64,000 bases of DNA from Actinomadura opuntiae (lineage in GTDB: Bacteria; Actinomycetota; Actinomycetes; Streptosporangiales; Streptosporangiaceae), in assembly GCF_030283205.1 (NCBI RefSeq), contig NZ_JASNWF010000032.1:24139-88138 (forward strand). Direction: 5' to 3'. Below the pieces are notes generated by a model. That model had not been told where the DNA came from, ran no database searches, and saw only the letters and a program-made list of their open reading frames with translations. Position 1 is the first letter of the stretch; each line of letters starts with the position of its first letter. Below are positions 61,389 to 64,000 of the stretch, in pieces. Made by a program: the position numbers and the translations under genes.

Positions 61389-62666
61389 ATGCAGTCAGTG
61401 ACGGTCGACCTTGCGGGCGCGTCCACCATGGAATTGGTGAACGCGCTCTCAACGATCGCCACTGAACTCGCCCAGCGAGAAGCGCCCGAATCGGCGGCCG
61501 CGTGCCTGGAACTCACCGAAGACCTGGCCGCCGCCTGCGATCTGCAAGAAAGCGCACTGGCCGGATTCATCGGCCGCGTCGACGCCACCGGAGAGCAGCA
61601 AAGGTGGGGATTTCCTTCCACGCGGGCGTGGCTGCGGTCGAGGCTGGGGATGCGGGAGAACCGTGCCAAGGAACGCCTCGCGTTGGCCCGACAACGGCAC
61701 CGCCTGCCGCAGGTGACCGAGCGCCTCATCTCCGGGGAACTGTCCTACGGGTACGCCGCCACCATCAGCGACTCAGTGACCCGCCTGGACGAGGATGAAT
61801 GCGCCGAGGCCGAACGGACCCTGCTGGGTTTCGTCGACCAGGGCTTCTCACCAGGGAAAGTCGGAGTGTTCGGCAATCGCATCCGCGACGTCATCGCCGA
61901 GAACAACGGCACCGAACGCGAACCCGAGGACGCCAAGCGCGGCTACGCCAAGTCCTGGATCACCAGCACCGGCTCCCTGGACGGCGGCCGCTACATCAAA
62001 GGCTGGCTGAACGCCGAAGACGCCGCGATCTGGGACGGCACGCTGGCTCCGCTTGCGAAGCCGGCCGGACCCGAGGACCACCGCGACGTCGCCGAACGCA
62101 CCGCCGCAGCGCTGTCGAGCGTGCTGTCGGGCGGCCACAAGGCCACCAAAGTCACCGTCATCTGCGACCTGGAAACCCTCACCGGCGGCAAGGCGCCCGG
62201 TTGCCTCACCGACGGGACACCGATCCCGGCCGAGCAGGTGCGCCGCATCGCCCTGTCAGCCGGAGTCTCCCCGCTGATCCTGGGACGCGGACACAACCCG
62301 CTGTACCTGGGCTACCGGGAACGGTTCGCCAGCCCCGCCCAACGCCGGGTCCTGGAAACCCTCTACCCCACCTGCGCGGTGCGCGAGTGCGAGATCCCCG
62401 GGACCTTGTGCGAGATCGACCACGTCCACGGCTGGGCCTTGGGTCACAGTCCGACCGACATCGATCAGCTCACCCTCACCTGCGGATGGCACAACCGCTT
62501 CAAACACACCAGCACCCACCAGATCGGCATCAGCAAAGACCCGGACGGGCGATACGTCTACCGCCTACTCCCGCCACCCGACGCCAGGTCAAGAATCCGA
62601 ACCGGGAACGCGCCACCGGGCGGCACACTCGGCCCACCCGATCCCGCCACCACCTGGGCCGCATAA
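61389..62666 (+). CDS. 13E12-type DUF222 / HNH endonuclease-domain protein
   Basis: A 425-residue protein. The N-terminal DUF222 region (about residues 30-290) includes the RAWLRSRLGMRENRAKERLALARQR stretch (near 78-102) and ends before the HNH nuclease motif: C-x4-C pair in CAVRECEIP, then CEIDHVHGWALG and TCGWHNRFKH (about 335-375). The family is abundant and often repeated in actinobacterial genomes (REP13E12 in Mycobacterium tuberculosis) and is suspected of mobility, but its biological role is not established. It lies between two identical inverted 178-nt elements together with a DUF6924 gene. The C-terminal 30 residues are variable and Pro-rich. Confidence 0.92.
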   Translation: MQSVTVDLAGASTMELVNALSTIATELAQREAPESAAACLELTEDLAAACDLQESALAGFIGRVDATGEQQRWGFPSTRAWLRSRLGMRENRAKERLALARQRHRLPQVTERLISGELSYGYAATISDSVTRLDEDECAEAERTLLGFVDQGFSPGKVGVFGNRIRDVIAENNGTEREPEDAKRGYAKSWITSTGSLDGGRYIKGWLNAEDAAIWDGTLAPLAKPAGPEDHRDVAERTAAALSSVLSGGHKATKVTVICDLETLTGGKAPGCLTDGTPIPAEQVRRIALSAGVSPLILGRGHNPLYLGYRERFASPAQRRVLETLYPTCAVRECEIPGTLCEIDHVHGWALGHSPTDIDQLTLTCGWHNRFKHTSTHQIGISKDPDGRYVYRLLPPPDARSRIRTGNAPPGGTLGPPDPATTWAA

Positions 62667-62821
62667 CCAACCCCACCCGCACATGACCGGCTCGCCCGAA
62701 TCCATCTGGATCACGGGCGAGTCGGCATGCCCGCAAACACCGGCCGGAAGGCCCTCCGTTTAGACAGGGGATTTTCCGGTAAGTGCCACCATGATCATGC
62801 GAAATGCTAGGGTGGCTCGCC

Positions 62822-63235
62822 ATGCTGGTGATCCGTACAGATTTCTCCGATCAGCGTGCCTGGGAAGCCGTGCGAGCGGCGATCGAAGACGTTGACGAGG
62901 GCAATGACGATGGCGATGGCGACTACATGTATCCGCCAGAGTTCAAAGAGGACAGGGCCTACCAGGAGTTCTCTGCGGAGGAGATAGTCTCGCGACTCCC
63001 GAAAGCCATCCAGGACCCGTTCGTCGCCGTAGTGGACAAGGCCACCATCACCTCAGCCGAGATGCCGATCCTGCTCATTGGCCTCGAGCGAAACGATGAC
63101 TACGAGCGAACCTTCCGGGTGATCCCACGTGAGCTTCCCTCGATCGAGGTGAATCTCTCGCTGGGCAACATGGACTTCTTCGAGTTCGCTCAGTCTGCGG
63201 ACGAGGACAGAATCTTCCGCGGCTTCTCAAGCTAG
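62822..63235 (+). CDS. DUF6924-like small acidic protein
   Basis: A 137-residue protein starting at MLVIRTDFSDQRAWE. That opening, the acidic EDVDEGNDDGDGDYMY loop, and LPSIEVNLSLGNMDFFEFAQ near the C-terminus fit the DUF6924 pattern of actinobacterial proteins with no assigned function, some of which look like immunity or cargo proteins. Base composition is lower in GC than the rest of the window, suggesting recent acquisition. A TAGGGT hexamer 9 nt before the ATG could be its -10 box. It is inside the interval bounded by the inverted elements. Confidence 0.7.
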   Translation: MLVIRTDFSDQRAWEAVRAAIEDVDEGNDDGDGDYMYPPEFKEDRAYQEFSAEEIVSRLPKAIQDPFVAVVDKATITSAEMPILLIGLERNDDYERTFRVIPRELPSIEVNLSLGNMDFFEFAQSADEDRIFRGFSS

Positions 63236-63278
63236 AAAAACGGCCGATCGCCCCGGTAACTCCCCGGCTCCGCCCTTA

Positions 63279-63456
63279 CGTGGGCGGGCGGTGGGGGCGG
63301 CGCGACCAGGCGGGGCAGGCGGAGCCTGCCCCTTGGCGCTGCCTCAGGGGCCGCAGAGGCTCCAAAGTCAAGGGTGGACGAAGTCCATCGCGAAGCGACG
63401 CCGAAGGCGCCCTTGACTTTGGAGGGGCGGCCCCGTACGCAGCGCCGCCCCCACCG
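63279..63456 (-). repeat. Folded repeat element, copy 2 (178 nt, inverted)
   Basis: It is the exact reverse complement of 61055-61232. Its cloverleaf core is 63361-63423. The 63236-63610 interval holds only this element and no gene; the copy begins 43 nt after the stop of the DUF6924-like gene. Together the two copies bound a 2046-nt segment that could invert by homologous recombination. Confidence 0.92.
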
Positions 63457-63610
63457 GCCGCTCGCCCTATGCGCCATGCACCATGGCTCCAACAAGCAAC
63501 TCCCTCAATGACATCCCAGTGGCACGCACCAGAAACCCCTAGCTCGACCACGTCGGAGACCACCTGGCTATGGTTGGCCAGACCCCGGCGCTCGGCTCTG
63601 GAGACAACAC

Positions 63611-63874
63611 ATGTCCTATGACCTGGCAATTTGGGAAGGCGAGCGTCCCTCCGACGATGCGACAGCCGGCATTGCTTACGAGGCGCACATGGAAATGGAC
63701 CTCGACGACGAGCCGCCCACGCCGCGCATCCGCGCTTACGTCCACGCTCTTTTGGCACGCTGGCCTGAACTCGGGGAAGCCGATGGTGTCCCCTGGGCAA
63801 TGGGCCCACTGACCACAGGCCGAGTGCCTGCGCCCATAGCCCGCGCGCACAGACCATCAACCCGGCCAACATGA
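63611..63874 (+). pseudogene. Truncated immunity-like small protein gene
   Basis: An 87-residue frame opening MSYDLAIWEGERPSDDATAG and continuing PRIRAYVHALLARWPELGE and PWAMGPL, a pattern seen in actinomycete proteins usually about 130-150 residues long and often found near toxin or immunity genes. After PLTTG the sequence turns into an Arg/Pro/Ala-rich run and stops 3-4 nt before the apparent IS boundary, so the C-terminal part is missing, either by frameshift or through the insertion. Function unknown. Confidence 0.55.
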
Positions 63875-63875
63875 C

Positions 63876-64000
63876 GGCTTAGAACGTGTCTCATGTGGGC
63901 CGCGTACGTCCTGCGGAATAATGCGGGATCGTGTCGTCGGATCTTGCGTTGCGTCTCGTGCCGGATGAGTTGTGGGAGCTTGCCGAACCGCTGATCCCGG
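63876..64000 (+). mobile_element. Left end of an IS5-type insertion sequence (cut by window edge)
   Basis: The sequence changes character near 63876 (start of GAACGTGTCTCATGTGGG, a typical terminal inverted repeat style). It continues into the N-terminus of a transposase that runs off the window. The exact end and target duplication cannot be read without the other terminus. Confidence 0.6.
63931..64000 (+). CDS. IS5-family transposase, N-terminal fragment
   Basis: From the GTG at 63931 the frame reads VSSDLALRLVPDELWELAEPLIP up to the window end. The VPDELWELxxPLxP opening is characteristic of IS5-family (DUF4096-type) transposase N-termini. Only 23 residues are visible, so integrity of the DDE domain cannot be judged. 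Confidence 0.8.
   Translation, partial: MSSDLALRLVPDELWELAEPLIP

Overview
The window is very GC-rich and has strong actinomycete signatures: a conservon (kinase-like/roadblock/DUF742/GTPase operon), BldC, a BldN-type ECF sigma factor, Rex, menaquinone-linked complex I, a SARP/AfsR-type regulator and a 13E12-type DUF222-HNH protein. The gene set and order suit a filamentous, sporulating actinomycete; a Thermomonosporaceae (Actinomadura-like) origin is my guess from style and is not proven here.

Layout. 0.16-4.1 kb: a tightly overlapped P450 / class I terpene synthase / class II terpene cyclase operon (labdane-type logic). 4.4-8.4 kb: a four-gene conservon. 8.6-27.9 kb (minus strand): long-chain polyprenyl diphosphate synthase, the complete nuoA-N operon, a geranylgeranyl-reductase-family gene and menG, a respiratory-quinone block. 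27.9-31.2 kb: DUF4229 protein, Thr/Ser dehydratase, bldC, a small acidic protein and a predicted HExxH metalloprotease. 31.4-36.2 kb: system II cytochrome c maturation (ccsB, resB, ccdA, resA) and a histidine phosphatase. 36.2-44.0 kb: Ser/Thr kinase, LysR, EamA exporter, DapA-family lyase, hemL and a receptor-like pseudokinase. 44.1-50.9 kb: prim-pol-like protein, hemB, cobA-hemD fusion, hemC, hemA, rex. 51.3-55.0 kb: glutaredoxin-like protein, a membrane-ABM fusion, bldN, a truncated DUF5667/RsbN-like ORF and a HAD hydrolase. 55.1-60.8 kb: SARP regulator, DrrAB-type ABC exporter, Nudix hydrolase. 60.8-64 kb: an accessory patch with a 13E12-type HNH gene, two small immunity-like genes, and the left end of an IS5-type insertion sequence at the edge.

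Two themes stand out. First, redox control: an exact Rex operator consensus lies in front of the geranylgeranyl-reductase-family gene, a near-consensus one in front of nuoA, and one inside the rex-hemACD promoter, so regulator, heme pathway, complex I and quinone tailoring can form one local NADH/NAD-responsive regulon. Second, the accessory end holds two copies, identical over 178 nt and inverted, of a highly folded non-coding element. They flank the HNH gene and its neighbour, and each contains a 63-nt core that folds on paper into a perfect four-way cloverleaf in which only three TTC loops are unpaired. This is the best candidate here for something undescribed.

Family assignments rest on motifs read by eye and on gene order; no database search was possible. 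Operators, promoters and terminators are pattern-based predictions.
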